Assembly (NCBI GenBank): GCA_963971575.1
Contig: OZ020616.1
Coordinates: 17,681,535-17,745,534 of the forward strand
DNA length: 64,000 nucleotides
Source: Liopterus haemorrhoidalis
Taxonomy: Eukaryota > Arthropoda > Insecta > Coleoptera > Dytiscidae
Direction of reading: 5' to 3'
Shown here: piece after piece, positions 62,783 to 64,000 of the stretch
Layout: each line of letters begins with the position of its first letter
How positions within the stretch are numbered: position 1 is the stretch's first letter
The notes under the pieces: model-generated
Told to the model about the DNA's origin: nothing
What the model saw: the letters and a program-made list of their open reading frames with translations, nothing else
Databases searched by the model: none
Program-made: the position numbers and the translations under genes

Positions 62783-64000
62783 GGGTGATCAAAAAGTGTT
62801 GAGAATTTTTAAATAGGGGCGAATTGTGCAGTATTAAAAATTGGAACTTTAACGATTCAGTGGAGGGGATCTTCAACTATCTATCACTGAACAGTAAGTC
62901 TTTGAGGTGGCTACACACGTTACTGCAAACTTGACCAGCATGCATAATCAATGTTTTTACAGGTAGGCTTTAGCGTCTGTAGGATAATTTTGCGCAAGCA
63001 ATTTAATTGTACAAGCCGCTTGATGGTGGATTGAATTTTTTGAATCATACAAGTATGGACAAGCCGCGCTTGCGTAAGTGAAACGGAACGTGTGTACCAA
63101 GAACTTGTACAAACAAACGTCAGTCGTGAGTGAAGTCTACAGGTGTAACTCCTTCCGGTCGCTGTTAATCTTTCGTGAGGCGTTTTAGCTTCTCTCACGA
63201 TCGTATCCTTCTTTTTAATAAAAGGTGTTACGAGTGACAAAATGTTCATATAAGTTTCTCCATTCATTTTGAGATAATTATATCAATCACGCGGATATAA
63301 CTTGAATTCACTCAGTAAATTAATATGGGAATAGGTTTTTCTTTTCATTAACCACTTTTTACACCACATATCGCGTTTCTTCTTTCGCGTTTTGCTCTTG
63401 CGAATAAGGCAAAAAGTAACCAAAGCGAACGAATCATTGTCCGAGTTCAACATAGTTCAAGCGCAAAATGGCGCTCGTTCAAGAATACTTGTATCGTGTG
63501 GCGTCGAAGGAAAATTTTCCGTGCTTGTACAAAAAGATTGATCATGCATGCTTGTCAAGTTTGCAGTTACGTGTGCTACCTTTATACGAGAGAGGAGTTT
63601 GATTAAGTCAGTGATTTCGAAATGAAAGTTGTTTTTTATTTTAGAAAAATGTGACTTACTTAGAACATAATCGCCTTTTAACTCTATACATTTTGCCCAA
63701 CGATATTTTCACTTCTTTAAGCCTTCCCAAAAGTACGATTTCTCTAACTATGCAAAATAGGCGTTTCAGCGATGGTCTCCTCGTTCGATGCAAATCTTTT
63801 TCCAATGTGCGATTTCTTCATGTTTGGAAAGTGAAAGAAGTCGTACGGGAGCAAATCTGAAGAATAGAATGGATGAGGGAGCAGTTCAATTTGACCGTTG
63901 CAATTGCGGACGAGTGAGCTGATGCATTGTAATGGTGGAACAGAACATTTTTTTCGTCAAATGGGGCCAAATTTTCATCAATTCAGAATATAACCGATCT
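62783..64000 (-). pseudogene. Mariner-type element, decayed, with nested Harbinger derivative
   Basis: CGAGGGGTGATCAAAAAGTG at 62780-62799 is a mariner-type terminus. From about 63600 to the window edge the minus strand shows broken transposase text (HHYNASAHSSAIATVKLN, which corresponds to the HDNA..H....A second catalytic region, and LKEVKISLGKMY near the C-terminus). The first Asp region and the other terminus lie beyond the window. The catalytic HDNA is HYNA here, so the residue is lost. The element was split by the insertion at 62905-63581. Confidence 0.55.
62905..63581 (-). mobile_element. Harbinger deletion derivative, 677 bp
   Basis: AGGTGGCTACACACGTTACT and AGTTACGTGTGCTACCT are inverted ends, and the similarity extends inward through GCAAACTTGACCAGCATGCA. 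Flanks TTG/TTA suggest a 3-bp TWA-like target. Inside, the minus-strand frame 63267-62920 starts MNGETYMNILSLVTPFIKKK and reads KTPHERLTATGRSY, which corresponds to the block LL.LV.P.I.K.DT..R.A....ERL..TLR.LATG.SY of Harbinger transposases. After that box the frame is unrelated and merges into the TIR. The catalytic domain is missing. Confidence 0.75.

Overview
The window is AT-rich animal nuclear DNA, most likely from an insect. Introns are 1.9 to 18 kb, transposons are piled inside one another, the families are those common in arthropods (Tc1/mariner, hAT, PIF/Harbinger, CR1/jockey-like and R2-like retroelements), and there is a fragment of mitochondrial nad2 that reads only with the invertebrate mitochondrial code. 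There are no bacterial-style operons and no CRISPR array. No rRNA and no intact tRNA gene was seen.

One host gene can be assembled. Six plus-strand blocks (16107-16265, 27349-27411, 45838-46027, 47891-47947, 49947-50268, 56377-56575) each have AG/GT borders where needed, and their phases agree (0,0,1,1,2). Together they give 990 nt, or 329 residues plus a stop. I do not recognise the protein family. The 5' end of the gene lies outside the window or was not found. Its introns hold most of the transposons described here, many of them antisense to the gene.

Region by region. 1-13.4 kb: a truncated HTH-transposase element, a duplicated block (778-1220 and 9636-10400), at least six hAT-type miniature elements with 8-bp target duplications, and two TA-target MITE families called A and B here. 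13.4-15.8 kb: a Tc1 element with long terminal inverted repeats and a 340-aa DD34E transposase split by a 62-bp intron. 17.4-20.3 kb: a hAT MITE, a second inverted copy of the HTH element, and an intact DD41D mariner-like transposase. 21.5-27.1 kb: a minus-strand reverse transcriptase broken by three successive insertions, whose reading frame closes again once they are removed in thought; a roughly 340-bp direct duplication lies inside. 28-31 kb: two 5'-truncated non-LTR elements placed back to back. 31-42 kb: Harbinger MITEs, an inverted repeat followed by a hammerhead-ribozyme-like motif, a repeat carrying a tRNA-like module, nested hATs and a Harbinger deletion derivative. 42.8-45.4 kb: the head of a mariner joined to a CR1-like RT, then an R2-like endonuclease C-terminus. 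45.8-56.6 kb: exons 3-6 with a mariner that contains mitochondrial DNA, a GA/TC tract pair, a long RT whose catalytic YADD is YADN, and nested hAT and Tc1 copies. 57-64 kb: a perfect 74-bp inverted repeat, a second copy of the tRNA-module repeat, RT, hAT and mariner remnants and a GC-rich ORF of unknown nature.

The points most worth following are: two copies of one repeat with different tRNA-like modules at the same internal position; the hammerhead-like motif; the nad2-bearing mariner; the potentially intact DD41D and spliced Tc1 transposases; and a possible alternative donor in exon 3 that would add ten residues.
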